Source: Laguncularia racemosa (lineage: Eukaryota; Streptophyta; Magnoliopsida; Myrtales; Combretaceae). From it: a stretch of 64,000 bases of DNA. Below the pieces are notes generated by a model. It was not told the DNA's origin, made no database searches, and saw only the letters and a program-made list of their open reading frames with translations. The DNA is taken from positions 496,001-560,000 of the forward strand of contig JBBMOL010000203.1 in NCBI GenBank assembly GCA_037954665.1. The letters run 5' to 3'. The first letter of the stretch is position 1. Every line of letters starts with the position of its first letter. Made by a program: the position numbers and the translations under genes. This document shows positions 11,497 through 23,013 of this stretch, piece by piece.

Positions 11497-12273
11497 TCAC
11501 ACGACCCTTATTGGCTTGTCAATGTTGGCGCGAACCTGAGCATGCAATTCCCTCACAAACTCTGCCGTTTTCTTTCCATCAAGATCAACAAATTCGTTAA
11601 CAGGCAAAGGCAAAATATCCAATGGAGTCAGAGGGTTAAAACCATACACCACCTCAAATGGAGAATAAGATGTAGTGAAATGCACAGTACTATTATATGC
11701 AAATTCTACATGTGGTAGACATTTCTCCCATTGTTTCAAATTCTTATGAATCACAGCACGTAACAAGGTTGAAAGAGTCCTATTGACTACTTCCGTCTGA
11801 CCATCAGTTTGAGGATGTGCAACAGTAGAGAACAACAATTTAGTGCCTAACCTATCACTCACAATGGATTTAGGCAAGCCATGCAACCGTACAATCTCCC
11901 TCAAGAACAAATCGGCAATATGTTGTGCATCATTAGTTTTAGAACAGGCAATGAAGTGAGCCATCTTACTAAACCTATCGACAACAACAAATATGCAATC
12001 TTTGCCACTTTGAGATCGTGGTAACCCTAACATAAAATCCATAGAAATGTCAGTCCAGGGTTGATTAGGCACAGGCAATGGAATGTATTCTCCATGGGGC
12101 ATTACTTTGGATTTGGCTTGTCTACATGCAATGCACTTGTCACACACAGTTTGCACATCATGCTTCATTTTTTGCCAATAAAAATGTTCATGCAAAATAT
12201 CCAAAGTCTTTTTAACACCAAAGTGTCCCATCAAACCAACCCCATGTGTTTCCCTCACTAGCAATTCACGCAT
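11497..12273 (-). pseudogene. C2 integrase, zinc-binding and catalytic domains
   Basis: The 258-codon frame starts in the HHCC zinc domain (ETHGVGLMGHF, then CDKCIAC), followed by the DDE core: MDFMLGLP (first Asp), IVSDR (second Asp), TDGQTEVVNRTL (Glu), then GFNPLTPLDILPLP. Compared with C4, 45 bases are missing right after IVSDR (residues DVKF to the next LG), in frame. The deletion lies between two CCTAT copies, so it probably arose by a short-repeat event. A 19-base loss just upstream (near 12270) separates it from RNase H. Confidence 0.88.
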
Positions 12274-12629
12274 AACTTATCTTTCTTAAACAAATACCCA
12301 TCATGCCTATAGAAATCAGAATATCCAAACTCAGCATAAGCAGCCCAAATTTGACCAAAGTCGGCATCAGTATCATATAACTCCTTAATGAATTCAAACC
12401 CAAGCAATTTAGTTTGCAAAGAAGTCAAAAGTGAATACCTTCAAGAAAGTGCATCAGCTACCACATTCTCTTTTCCTTGCTTGTATTTGATCACATATGG
12501 GAAGGTCTCAATGAACTCCATCCATTTCACATGCCTCCTGTTCAACTTACCTTGAGTTTTCAGGAACTTCAAACTCTCATGATTAGAATGAATGATGAAC
12601 TCCTTAGGCCATAAGTAATGTTGCCAAGT
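12274..12629 (-). pseudogene. C2 RNase H C-terminal half, with stops
   Basis: Continues RNase H after a TAG near 12630. WQHYLWPKEF is followed by HSNHESL (the usual HSDHESL has lost its Asp), GKLNRRH, KQGKENVVADALS and then a TGA near 12441. Both stops fit C-to-T changes (CAG to TAG, CGA to TGA). Confidence 0.75.
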
Positions 12630-14615
12630 CTACAGGGTCCTCACCAAAGCATATAGCTCCTTGTCATAGACTGGGTAATTTAATGTAGCACTACTGAGCT
12701 TTTCACTAAAATAAGCGATTAGCTTGGAATCCTGCATTAAAACACCACCAATACCTTTCCCGGAAGCATCGCATTCAATCTTAAAATCTTTTTCAAAAAT
12801 AGGTAAAACAAGTAAAGGTGCATTAGTCAACTTACCTTTCAAAGTCTTAAAAGCTTGCTCATGCACTTCAATCCACTTAAACTCAATGTTCTTCTTAACA
12901 AGATCATTTAGAGGAGCAGCTATGGAACTAAAGTCCCTAACAAATCTCCTATAATAGCTTGCTAGCCCATGAAAGCTCCTGACCTCACTTGCATTCCTTG
13001 GTGTCGGCCACTCCCTAATTGCCTTCACCTTTTCTTCATCTACAACAATCCCCTTCGCACCTACAATAAAGCCAAGAAAAACCATAGTTTTCATACAAAA
13101 GGTGCACTTTTTCAAGTTCGCATACAATTTGTTTCCTCTCAAAACAGTAAACACACTTTGCAAATGTTGAATATGTTCACTTAGAGTTTTGTTGTAAACT
13201 AAGATGTCATCAATGTATACAATAAAAAACTTCCCAATGAAAGCACGAAGAACATGATTCATTAACCTCATAAATGTGCTAGGTGAATTTGTTAATCCAA
13301 AAGGTATTACCATCCACTCATATAAACCATGCTTAGTTTTAAAAGTCGTTTTCCACTCATCTCCCTCTTTCATGCGAATTTGGTAATAGCCGTTTTTTAA
13401 ATCAATTTTGGAAAACAAACAGGCACCATGCAGCTCATCAAGCATATCATCAAGTTTAGGGATAGGATGTCTATACTTAACTGTGATCTTGTTGATTACT
13501 CGACAGTCAACACACATTCGCCATGTTCCATCCTTCTTGGGAACCAAGATGACAGGAACTGAACATGGACTGAGGCTTTCTCTCACAAAGCCCTTCTCTA
13601 CCAGATCATCAATTTGCCTCTGGATCTCCTTCGTTTCATCTGGATTGGCCCAATAAGTTGGTCGATTAAGAATGGAAGCACCTAGAATAAAATCAATCTG
13701 GTGTTCAATGCCTCTTAGTGGAGGCAATCCCCTTGGTACTTCTTCAGGAAATAAGTCAACAAATTCCTGCAAAAGAGAATCAACAATTGCAGGCAAAGAA
13801 GGGTTAAGATGGTAAGTGGAAAGATAAACATCCTTGTACATGAGTATAAGTAGGTGTCGTTTTTCCTTCAAAGCACTTTTAATCTCGCTTGCCTCTCCAA
13901 TGCCACTCGTGGTTCCCTCTAATTCTTTCTTCTCAAAACTCACCATTGTGTTTTTGCCACTCTCTTTCACATTCTTATTTTTCTTTTCTTGTTCACTCTT
14001 GTGTTTCCCTCTCTCTCTGAACTCTTTAGCAATTCTCAACTGATCCTCACTAGCCTCCCAAGGGTTGAGGGGTGTCAAAATCACCTGTCTCTTGCTCAAA
14101 ATGAAGGAATACCGATTGTGATAACCATCATGAATGACCTTCCAATCGAACTGCCAAGGTCGTCCCAACAATATGTGGCAAGCCTGCATAGGTACCACAT
14201 CACATAATACCTCATCATGGTACTTCCCTATAGAGAAAGAAATGAGGACCCTCTTGGTCACTTCAACCTCCCCGCATTCGCTCAACCACTGCAACTTATA
14301 AGGCTGTTCATGCTTCACAGTTTTTAGGTTCAGTTTATCAACCAATAATGTGCTAGCAACATTTGTACAGCTACTACTATCAATAATCAAACTACACACC
14401 TTGTGATTCACATGGCACCTAGTATGAAAAATATGCTCTCGCTGCACTTTATCACCCTCATCCTTAAGTTGAGTATTAAGAACCCGTCTGGTAACAAGCA
14501 TCTCTCCCTTTATGGGCCCTTCTATATCCACATGACTACAATCTTCCAATGGGGCCATGTCATCATCATCCCCCGAACTCACATTCTCCACTTCTCCACT
14601 CTCCAAAAGGATCAT
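12630..14615 (-). pseudogene. C2 protease, reverse transcriptase and start of RNase H
   Basis: The 661-codon open frame is the longest in the window. Residues 77-82 carry the protease active site as IIDSSS: the Gly of D-S-G is replaced by Ser. LLGRPW is at 149-154. The RT spans about 340-510 with SLSPCSVPVILVPKKDG, FSKIDLKNGY (first Asp) and IVYIDDILVY (467-470, intact). RNase H starts near 600 (IECDASGKGIGG) and is cut by TAG at its end. The start shown is just the first Met after the stop in the zinc knuckle; in the parent element this was part of one polyprotein. Confidence 0.9.
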
Positions 14616-15674
14616 CGCTTTAGTGTTTGGACACTGCGATGCAATATGCCTAAATCCCTAGCACCTGAAACACTTAATATCACGCAATCTAGAAGTAGAT
14701 TTGGTTTCAATGTTACCTTTCGAATAGGATGCCGGTGCCTTAGCCTTCTCTTCCTCCTTAGTTTTCGGTGGTGGTTTGTTATTCTTCCAATTCGACTTCC
14801 ATGAAGAACTAGAAGTTGAGTTATACTTGGAAGAACTTGAAATTGGCTGATACCTTGAAGTACTCTTTCCCTTTAGCTGCTTCTCAACCTTGATCGCCTT
14901 ATGCAATAATTCCTCAATATCCACATAATGTTGTAGATCAACAATATCAGCAATCTCCTTATTCAATCCACCAATGAACCTAGCCATTGTAGCTTCATCA
15001 TCCTCCTCCACCTTAGCTCTAATCATGGCTATTTCCATCTCCTTATAATAGCCCTCTACACTTTTGGACCCTTGCGTCAAACCCTGCAACTTCGTATGCA
15101 AATCCCTATAATAGTGATTAGGAATGAACCTCTTTTGCATAATAGTTTTCATCTCCCCCCAAGTGCTAACAGGCTCCTCTCCATACCATCTCCTATTCCT
15201 AACCAATTGATCCCACCATAGGCTTGCATAGTCAGTGAGCTAAACTGCTGTAATTTTAATCTTCTTGTCCTCTGAATAGTTACGGCACTAAAAAATGTGA
15301 TCAACCTTTCGCTCCCACTCCAACTATAATTTTGGGTCATTCTTCCCTTGAAAGGAAGGTATGGTCATCTTTATGCTACCCAAGTTACTGTCTCTCCTTT
15401 GGGTATTTTCTCTCCTCATCACGAAATTATACTCTCCTAATTCAGTGTCCTCTCCCTCTTCTATTCTCACTCCCCTCCTTGGAAGCCTCCCAATTCTTCG
15501 CCGGACAGAAGTACTACCCGTGGGCTCCCTACCTCGCTCAATCTTACCCATCCTTACATGGATTTGCTCTAGTTCACCACTCAGTATTCTTTTCATCTCA
15601 CCCATTAAAGCATCAAACATCATTTTATTATCTACTTCTCCCTTCTCTCCACCAATTGGACTTTGATCAGACAT
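14616..15674 (-). pseudogene. C2 gag
   Basis: ATG at 15674 gives MSDQSPIGGEKG, a basic RRIGRLPRRGVRIE stretch, then after frame breaks at 15324-15150 the capsid segment (STWGEMKTIMQKRFIPNHYY, VEGYYKEMEIAMIRAK, LNKEIADIVDLQHYV). A Ser/Lys-rich linker and the zinc knuckle start CFRC follow. The knuckle is interrupted by TAG at 14658-14660, after which its remaining HIASQC part can be read. Gag length matches C3. Confidence 0.85.
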
Positions 15675-16264
15675 ATCGCTACAACAGAAAAGGTTAGTAA
15701 TAACAAATTAAGAAGGCCTCACAATTTACTCCCTCACCAGATTACACTTAAAGGTGTGTATACACTCGTGTATCTCACAATTTGATTTTTCACAATAAAA
15801 TTCTCACCAATCTACTCTCCTTTGCAAATCCTTACTCAAGAACTAACTCAATGAGTTTTTTCTCCAAAATAAACCACTAAGATAAATCAACCAACAACTC
15901 AGAATTCCACAACACGAGAATACGATGACTCAATGAATAACTACGATTGACCAATATGGGATATAGTGAATTTTGATAGGAAACATTGAACTCGAACAAT
16001 TAAACAAATAATCTAAAATATAAACTGGAATTTTTTTTTATACGAATTTTCTGTTCTTTTTTTTTTGTGAAATTTACCGACTAACTAATTCTAGACAATG
16101 GAATTGCCTTTGGGATTCAGCAATTGGAATTTGCCGTCATCGAAACAGAACAGCAATTCCACGAACAACAACAACAAATTTTTTTTAAACTACGATAGAA
16201 AATTTATGCAATCAATTAAACAAAAATTAACAAGGATAGAGATTAACCGATTCAATGAGTCTTA
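15675..16264 (-). other. C2 untranslated leader, possible intron
   Basis: No coding potential. On the minus strand it ends in TTACTAAC, then CTTTTCTGTTGTAG just before CGAT and the gag ATG, which resembles a plant 3' splice site. It lacks about 400 bases present in the C4 leader, at a point flanked by CCACG. Confidence 0.4.
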
Positions 16265-16276
16265 GCTCTGATACCA
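16265..16276 (-). other. C2 primer binding site (initiator Met tRNA)
   Basis: Exact TGGTATCAGAGC on the minus strand, two bases after the 5' LTR. Confidence 0.9.
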
Positions 16277-16278
16277 AA

Positions 16279-17025
16279 TGACGCGAACCCTAGATATCGA
16301 TCTAAGACCCAGCATTCAAAAAGGATTCAAACCCGAGAATCAAAATTGAATTGAAAACGAAACGTAACCTGACCCCAATCGAACCCATCGATTAGAACCT
16401 AAGCCATCTGGATTGATTTCTCCAAGCGTTTAGAATGAAGAAATCGAAGGAAGTTCTCTTGCAAGATATAAAGAAGAGAGGATTCTCTCAAGGAAAATTT
16501 CTTTCTCAAATTGATAAAGTTTCCTTTCAAATGACAAAACAAAGTGTTATAGTCGAAAAAAAAACACATAAGCTGGCGGCCTAAATGCATATATTGCCGG
16601 CTTTGAAATAACGAAGGAAAACAAAAAGATGTTCCACGGATATCTAGGCCGGCACTATGCAGACGAGGCTGATTCCAAGGCCGGCAACCTTAACCTACCA
16701 GCGTTGCTTCCCTCAAGGCCGGCCAAGAAAGCCGACTCTCCTTTGCCTCTAGGCCGGCGGCCTTCCCTTTGCTGAAGGCTGTCGTTCCATCGTTGATGGC
16801 CTCCGCTTCATCCGTGCTTTGATATATTATGTTTACTAGCTCAGGACTTGAATTAGACTTATGTCGACCCGTTTCATTCTCTTAGAGTTCCATAACTCCA
16901 TAACTAATCCTTGCAAGGCTTCTCCCACTCGCTTAGCTCTAGCTCTTGTCTTTGGACCTCCAATACCATGTAGCGGGTCATTAGACTTTGGCTCGAGAAC
17001 TCTTGATGTTACTTGATCCCCATCA
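16279..17025 (-). repeat. C2 5' LTR
   Basis: Minus strand from TGATGGGGATCAAG (17025) to GCGTCA (16279). The LTR-encoded tail can be read (GGPKTRARAKRVGEALQGL) but shifts frame after that. An open frame at 16836-17060 on this strand joins C1 gag codons to this tail by chance. Confidence 0.9.
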
Positions 17026-17600
17026 TATAGGAAACTGCGAAGCTTGACACAAGGGTCCAAAAGTGTAGGGGATTACTTCAAAGAAATGGAAATAGCCATG
17101 ATTAGAGCTAAAGTAGAAGAGGATGATGAAGCTATAATGGCTAGGTTACTTGAATAGGGAGATCGCTGATATCGTTGATCTACAACATTTTTTAGATATT
17201 GAGGAATTGTTGCATAAGGAGATCAAGATTGAGAAGCAATTGAAGGCAAAGAGTACTTCAAGGTATAATCCAGCTTCAAGTTCTTCCAGGTATAATTCAA
17301 CTTCTAGTTCATCATGGAAGTCGAATTGGAAGAATAATAAATCATCACTAAAAGCTAAGGAGGAAGAGAAGGCTAAGGCACCAGCATCTTATTCGAAAGG
17401 TAACACTGAAACCAAATCTACTTCTAGATTACGTGACATTAAGTGTTTCAGGTGCCAGGGATATGGGCATATTATATCACAGTGTCCAAACACTAAGGTG
17501 ATGATCCTTTTGGAGAGTGGTGATGTGGAGAGTGTGAGTTCAGGGATGATGATGACATGCCCCCACTGGAAGATTGTAGTGATATGGATATGGAAGGTCC
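17026..17600 (+). pseudogene. C1 gag, C-terminal part
   Basis: Resumes the gag broken at 10520: TQGSKS, YFKEMEIAMIRAKVEEDDEA, a frame break near 17150, IADIVDLQHFLDIEELLH, a Ser/Asn/Lys linker and an intact CCHC zinc knuckle CFRCQGYGHIISQC (17443-17484). A frame break at ~17548 separates it from protease. Confidence 0.85.
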
Positions 17601-18143
17601 TGTAAAGGGAGAATTTCTTGTTACCAGGCGGATTCTCAATACTCAACCTAAGAATGAGGGTGATGAAGTGTAGCGAGAGCATATCTTCCATACTAGATGC
17701 CATGTGAATAACAAGGTATGTAGTTTGATTATTGATAGTGGTAGCTATACAAATGTTGCTAGCACGTTATTGGTTGATAAATTGAGCCTGAAAACTATGA
17801 GGGATGAACAACCTTATAAGCTGCAATGGTTGAGTGAATGTAGAGAGGTTAAAGTGACCAGAGGGTACTTGTTTCTTTCTCTATAGGGAAATACCGTGAT
17901 GAGGTATTGTGTGATGTGGTACCTATGTAGGCTTGCCACATATTATTGGGACGACCTTGGTAGTTTGATAGAAAGGTCACCCATGATGGGTATCATAATA
18001 GGTATTCCTTTATTCTGAACAAAAGACAGGTGGTCTTGACACCCCTTAATCCTTGGGAGGCTAGTGAGGATCAATTGAGGATTGCTAGAGAGTTCAAAGA
18101 GAGAGGGAAACACAAGATTGAATAAGAAAAGAAGAGCGAGATT
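17601..18143 (+). pseudogene. C1 aspartic protease
   Basis: CSLIIDSGSYTNVASTLL carries an intact D-S-G (Asp codon 17734-17736), then PYKLQWLSEC. A stop in the flap region is followed by HILLGRPW-like sequence with a stop in place of the Trp or Gln (17940-17960). The protease would cut the Gag-Pol polyprotein. Confidence 0.8.
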
Positions 18144-18947
18144 GTGAAAGCGAGTGGTAAAAATACACTTGTGAGCCATGAGAGAAAAGAATTAGAGGGA
18201 AACTCGAGTGAAATTGGCAAGGCAAGTGAGACTGAAGGTGCCTTGAAGGCAAAACGGCACTTACTTGTACTGATATACAAGGATGTTTATTTTTCCACTA
18301 ACCATCTTAACCCTTCTTTGCCTGCAGTTGTTGTTTCTCTTTTGTAGGAGTTTGCTGACTTGTTCCCTGAGGAGATACCTAGTGGATTACGTCCGTTGAA
18401 AGGTATTGAGCATCAAATCGACTTCGTTCTAGGTGCCTCAATTCCAAATAGACTAACCTATAGAGCAAATCCAAAGGAGACAATGGAGATACAGAGGCAA
18501 GTGGATGAACTGGTAGAAAGGGGTTTTGTGAAAGAGAGCCTTAGCCCATGTTCGGTTCCTGTTATTCTGATTCCAAAGAAAGATGGATCATGGCACATGT
18601 GTGTGGATTTTCGAGGCATTAACAAAATCACAGTTAAGTATCGACATATCATACCTAGGCTTGATGATATGTTAGATGAACTGCATGGTGCGTGTTTGTT
18701 TTCAAAGGTTAATTTAAAGAATGGTTATTACCAAATACGCATGAGAGAAGGAGATGAATGGAAAACCGCTTTTAAAACCAAATATGGTCTCTATGAGTGG
18801 TTGGTAATGCCTTTCGGTTTAACAAATGCACCAAGTATGTTTATGAGATTAATGAATCATGTTCTTCGTACTTTCATAAGAAAATTTATTGTAGTCTATT
18901 TTGATGACATTTTAGTCTACAATAAAAGTCTAGAAGAACATGTTTAG
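18144..18947 (+). pseudogene. C1 reverse transcriptase, N-terminal and palm
   Basis: Frames 18144-18347 and 18360-18947 are joined across a TAG (18345-18347). They contain SLSPCSVPVILIPKKDGSW, CVDFRGINKI, MPFGLTNAP and IVVYFDDILVYNKS. The first catalytic Asp, in the FSKIDLKNGY motif of the other copies, is replaced here: the motif reads FSKVNLKNGY. This would inactivate the enzyme even without the TAG at 18945. Confidence 0.88.
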
Positions 18948-20116
18948 CATTTGCAAATGGTTTTCACTATTTTAAGAGAAAATAAGTTATTTGGAAATTT
19001 AAAGAAATGTACCTTTTGCATGGAGTTTGTGGTGTTTTGGGTTTTATTGTAGGTGCACAGGGGATTTCTGTTGATGAGGAGAAGGTAAAAGCGATCAAGG
19101 AATGGCCAATACCTAAGAATGCTAATGAGGTAAGAAGCTTTTATGGCTTAGCAAGCTTTTATAGGAGATTTGTGAGGGATTTTAATTCTATAGCTGCTCC
19201 TTTAAATGACCTTGTTAAAAAGAATGCTGAGTTTAGGAAGACTGAAATACATGAGAAAGCTTTCAATACTTTGAAAGAAAAGTTGACTAATGCACCTTTG
19301 CTTGTTCTACCTAATTTTGAAAAAGTATTTGAAATTGAATGTGATGCTTCTAGGAAAGGTATTGGTGGTGTTTTGAAGCAGGATTCCAAGCCAATTGCTT
19401 TCTTTAGTGAAAAGCTTAATGGGGCGGCATTGAATTATCTTACCTATGATAAGGAGCTATACGCATTAGTGAGGACTTTACAAACTTGGCAACACTATGT
19501 ATGGCCCAAGGAGTTCATTATCCATTCAGATCATGAAAGCTTGAAGTTCTTGAAGACTCAAGGTAAGTTGAACAAAAGGCATGCTAGGTGGTTGGAATTT
19601 ATTGAAACTTTTCCTTATGTTATCAAATACAAACAAGGGAAAGAAAATGTAGTGGCTGATGCACTATCGAGGAGGTATTTACTTCTGACCTCTTTACAAA
19701 CAAAATTGCTTGGATTTGAGTTTATCAAGGATTTATATGAGAATGATGCTGATTTTAGTCAAGTGTGGAGTGCTGTTTCTGAGCATGCATATGCTGATTT
19801 TTATAAGCATGAGGGGTTTCTATTTAAGAAAGACAAAATTTGTGTTCCTAAATGTTCCTTGCGTGAATTGCTTGTTAGAGAAACACATGGGGGTGGACTA
19901 ATGGGGCACTTTAGTATACAGAAAACTTTGGACATTTTGCATGAGCATTTTTACTGGCCTAGGATGAAACATGATGTGCAAGCTGTGTGTGAAAAATGCA
20001 TTATGTGTAAACAGGCTAAATCCAAAGTAATGCGACATGGAGAATACATCCCATTACCTGTACTTCATCAGCCTTGGACTGACATTTCTATGGACTTTTT
20101 TCTAGGTTTGCCATGA
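18948..20116 (+). pseudogene. C1 RT thumb, RNase H and integrase N-terminal domain
   Basis: After a stop at 18945 and a 1-base loss near 19034, a 369-codon frame runs from 19007. RNase H acidic residues D113 (IECDAS), E150 (DKELYAL), D175 (HSDHESL) and D218 (VADALSRR) are all present. The integrase zinc domain follows (ETHGGGLMGHF, then C331 and C334 in CIMC). The first DDE Asp (D363, SMDFFLGLP) comes just before a TGA at 20114-20116. Confidence 0.88.
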
Positions 20117-20955
20117 TCTAGTAAGGGCAAAGATAGCATATTTGTTGTTGTTGTTAGGTTTAGCAAAATGGCTCATTTTATCGCCTGTTCTAAAACTAAT
20201 GATGCAACACATATTGCTGATTTATTCTTTAAAGAAATTGTGTGTTTGCATGGCTTGCCAAGGTCCATAGTAAGTGATAGGGATGTTAAGTTTCTCAGCC
20301 ATTTCTAGTGCACTTTGTGGAACCGATTGGTAATTAAATTGTTATTTTCTACTGTTGCACATCCTCAGATGGATGGTCAAACATAAGTAGTTAATAGGAC
20401 CCTTTTACAATTGTTGCGTGCTATTTTAAAAAAGAACTTAAAACAATGGGAAAATTGTTTGCCTCATGTTGAATTCGCATACAATAGAGCTGTGCATTCT
20501 ACTACATCATACTCACCATTTGAGATTGTGTATGGATTTAATCCTTTGACTCCCTTAGATATTTTACCCTGGCCTCCTAACGAATTTGTTAATGTTGATG
20601 GAAAGAGAAAAGTAGAATTAGTTAAGGAATTGCATGCCAAGGCCCGAGCTAACATTGAGAAGAAAAATGAACACTATGCTCGACAAGTAAACAAGGGTCG
20701 TGTCAAGCTTACCTTTTAACCTGGAGATTGGGTTTGGTTATATTTGAGAAAAGAAAGGTTTGCTACACAATGGAAGTCCAAATTGCATCCTAGGGGAGAT
20801 AGACCTTTTCAAGTGTTGGAGCGCGTCAATGACAATGCTTACAAACTCGATTTGCCAAGTTAATACGGTAATGTAAGCGCTACTTTTAATTTTTATGATC
20901 TTTCATTATATGATGCAGGTGATTTGAGGACGAATCCTTTCGAGGAAGGGGGGAA
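20117..20955 (+). pseudogene. C1 integrase catalytic core and C-terminal domain
   Basis: Broken by stops until 20411. After that the frame reads AILKKNLKQWENCLPHVEFA and GFNPLTPLDILPWPPNEF to 20719. Upstream, SIVSDRDVKFLSHF (second Asp) can be read near 20265-20305, and an MDGQT segment followed by a stop lies where TDGQTEVVNR belongs, so the Glu region is damaged. HPRGDRPFQVLERVNDNAYK and DLRTNPFEEGGN lead across the polypurine tract into the LTR. Confidence 0.8.
20940..20955 (+). other. C1 polypurine tract
   Basis: TCGAGGAAGGGGGGAA ends at the LTR start. The same bases encode FEEGGN of the polyprotein. Confidence 0.85.
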
Positions 20956-21702
20956 TGATAGAGATCGGGAGGCATCTAACACTCAAGAGCTAGTCAAAGC
21001 TAATGACCCTTTACAAGGTATCGGGGGTCCTATGACACGATCACGGACCAACCGAATGAAGGAGGCATTGCAAGGGTTGATTATGGAACTTCAGGAGCAA
21101 GAGGTGATTTGAATTCGACACAACTCTAACACAATTCCTAAGCTCATGAACATCATATATCAAAGTAGGGACGAAGTGGAGGACATCGGAATTGCATTGA
21201 CGACCATCAGCGAAGGAGAGGCCGCCAACCTATCACCTAGGCCGCCGACTTAGAATTGGCCGGCCTTTAAAAGGCAAGGTACACCGGCTATGAAGGCTGT
21301 CGGCCTTGGAATTTGCACCGCCGTTATACTGGCCGGCCTAACCCATCTGTTGTTTTTTTTTTTTATTTCAAAGCCGGCCCTGGATGTATATAGGCTGCTA
21401 GCTTTTAATTAATGACGAATATAAACTCCTTTGTACGACATTTGAAAGGGCATTATCAGATTTATCATATTGTGAATAAGATTTTTGAGAGAGTTCTCTC
21501 TTCCTTTAGTTCTTGCGAATAGAACTAATCTTGATTTCTTCATCCTAAACGCTTGGGGAAATCGATCCGTGATAGCTTAGGTTCCATTCGGCGTGTTCGA
21601 TTGGGGTTGGGTTACGTTTAATTCATTCGATTCAATTTCGATTCTAGGGTTTGAATCCTTATTGATTGTTGGGTCTTAGATCAATATCTTGGGTTCGCGT
21701 CA
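20956..21702 (+). repeat. C1 3' LTR, with LTR-encoded protein tail
   Basis: TGATAGAGATCGGG to GCGTCA. The integrase frame (20924-21112) continues about 52 codons into the LTR: DRDREASNTQELVKANDPLQ, then GIGGPMTRSRTNRMKEALQG, and ends after LQEQEVI at TGA 21110-21112. Confidence 0.9.
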
Positions 21703-22996
21703 GACCGGGTAACTAAAGCTTTTACCAATCTTCCTCCCTTTGATCAACGATCATGATTTTGTTTTAACTTGTTTAGAATGTAGTTTGGATTTATGCAACT
21801 CATTAAGTTAGTATGCTAACCTTAACTTGTACCCTCATAAATATCAAATGAAATCGACTTCTAAAATTGTAATCTTTGCATTTTCTTTCTTTGTTTTTGC
21901 TCTTGCTCTTGTTCAATTATCATTCCTTCTTTTCATAACTGCATGAGTGTGGAACTTGTTGTCTTGTCATAAATTAAGTCAGAATAAGCGACAACTTGAG
22001 GTAGTTTGCCTATATTAACAGTACTTCAGATGTTTAGGGTTGAACTTGATCAACAAAGTATTTTCGTTACATCTGCTCAAGGTTTTTTTCAAATTTTTTT
22101 TTATTAGACTAGTATACCCCATACAGTTAGTTAGGGTCAACCCAATAACTAACTTAGGCTTAGGTTATCCATTACCTTAAAAAAGGTTTAGGAAATTCGA
22201 TCACTTGTTTACCTTAAAGAGAGGTTTAAAGACCTAATATCCACTCACCTCTAAAGGAGGTTAGGAACAATTAACATATGAAAACTAATATTTTAGAAGC
22301 TTAATAGTCACAAGCTAAGTAATTGAACTTACCTACACTTGAAATAAATTGAATAGAAGTGAACACATTGATTTACACAATTGAACTTTTCATTATATAA
22401 AAAACAATTACATTTTAAGCTCATTTAAAATATAACTTAAGATTATCAACATTCTAAGTCTTAGGAATTGGTTAATAGTCTAGTCATTCTAGCTTATGCA
22501 CACTATGCCTTACTTCCTAACTAGGTCTTCCTAATTAGGTGCTAATTTACCTTAGCCTTCTCCAGATCCAATAGCTTCGAATTTTCTAGACCCTAAATAG
22601 CTAGGTTAGAAGATCTTGTGTTTGACTTTCTTGTTATAGTACTATACTACCCTTTGTTGGTAGGCTACAAAATGAGTACTTGCCAAGTCTCTAACCTCTT
22701 TAATTAACTTTAGCTTAGCTTGTAAACTAACTTCATTAGCTAATACATCTATGGCTTGGTGCAAGCATTTAGGAGTTATAGTTTCATTAGAAGCGTAGCT
22801 TTTAAGCTGAAGGTAAGCTTGAAGGGTGTCTCCCCTATCGATGTCCTATGTGTAGTTCGATATCTCCATAAGATGTATTGATGTACCTAAATGTTCAAAT
22901 TCAAGCACATGAAACCAATTGAAGAACCACTTCAACAAATCCCAAAAACGGCATGAAGAAAAATTTCCAAATGAACCCTAATTGTATGAACAACTT
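21703..22996 (+). other. Non-coding AT-rich spacer
   Basis: Begins with the C1 TSD (GACCG) and continues the old flank seen before 8468. No frame over 60 codons and no LTR ends are recognised. The last ~130 bases (22870-22996) look like the truncated internal region of the minus-strand LTR element at 23014. Confidence 0.4.
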
Positions 22997-23008
22997 GCTC
23001 TAATACCA
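22997..23008 (-). other. Primer binding site (initiator Met tRNA), degenerate
   Basis: Minus-strand TGGTATTAGAGC, one base from consensus, five bases from the LTR end at 23014. It shows that the adjacent LTR is a 5' LTR. Confidence 0.65.
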
Positions 23009-23013
23009 AATTA

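Larger units (their letters stand above)
10521..17025 (-). mobile_element. C2: CRM-type chromovirus inserted in C1 gag
   Basis: LTRs lie at 16279-17025 (5') and 10521-11246 (3') on the minus strand. Flanks CATAG (10516-10520) and TATAG (17026-17030) are a near-perfect TSD cut from the C1 gag codons for Y/H-R. Order on the minus strand is primer site, leader, gag, protease, RT, RNase H, integrase, polypurine tract. It belongs to the same subfamily as C3 and C4 (LTR start TGATGGGGATCAAG), not to that of C1. Confidence 0.92.
8468..21702 (+). mobile_element. C1: CRM-type chromovirus (Ty3/gypsy), split by C2
   Basis: LTRs lie at 8468-9212 and 20956-21702. Flanks are GACCA (8463-8467) and GACCG (21703-21707), a TSD with one change. 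Removing C2 (10521-17025) and one of its TSD copies leaves a full gag-protease-RT-RNase H-integrase order of about 6.7 kb. Motifs such as YYKEMEIAMIRA in gag, YFDDILVY in RT and GFNPLTPLDILPWP in integrase are typical of the CRM clade as I know it. Frameshifts and stops disable it. Confidence 0.9.

Noticed and set aside
16836..17060. 74-codon minus-strand frame joining a new N-terminus to the LTR tail
   Set aside because: The N-terminal part is antisense C1 gag at the insertion border; the fusion has no support.
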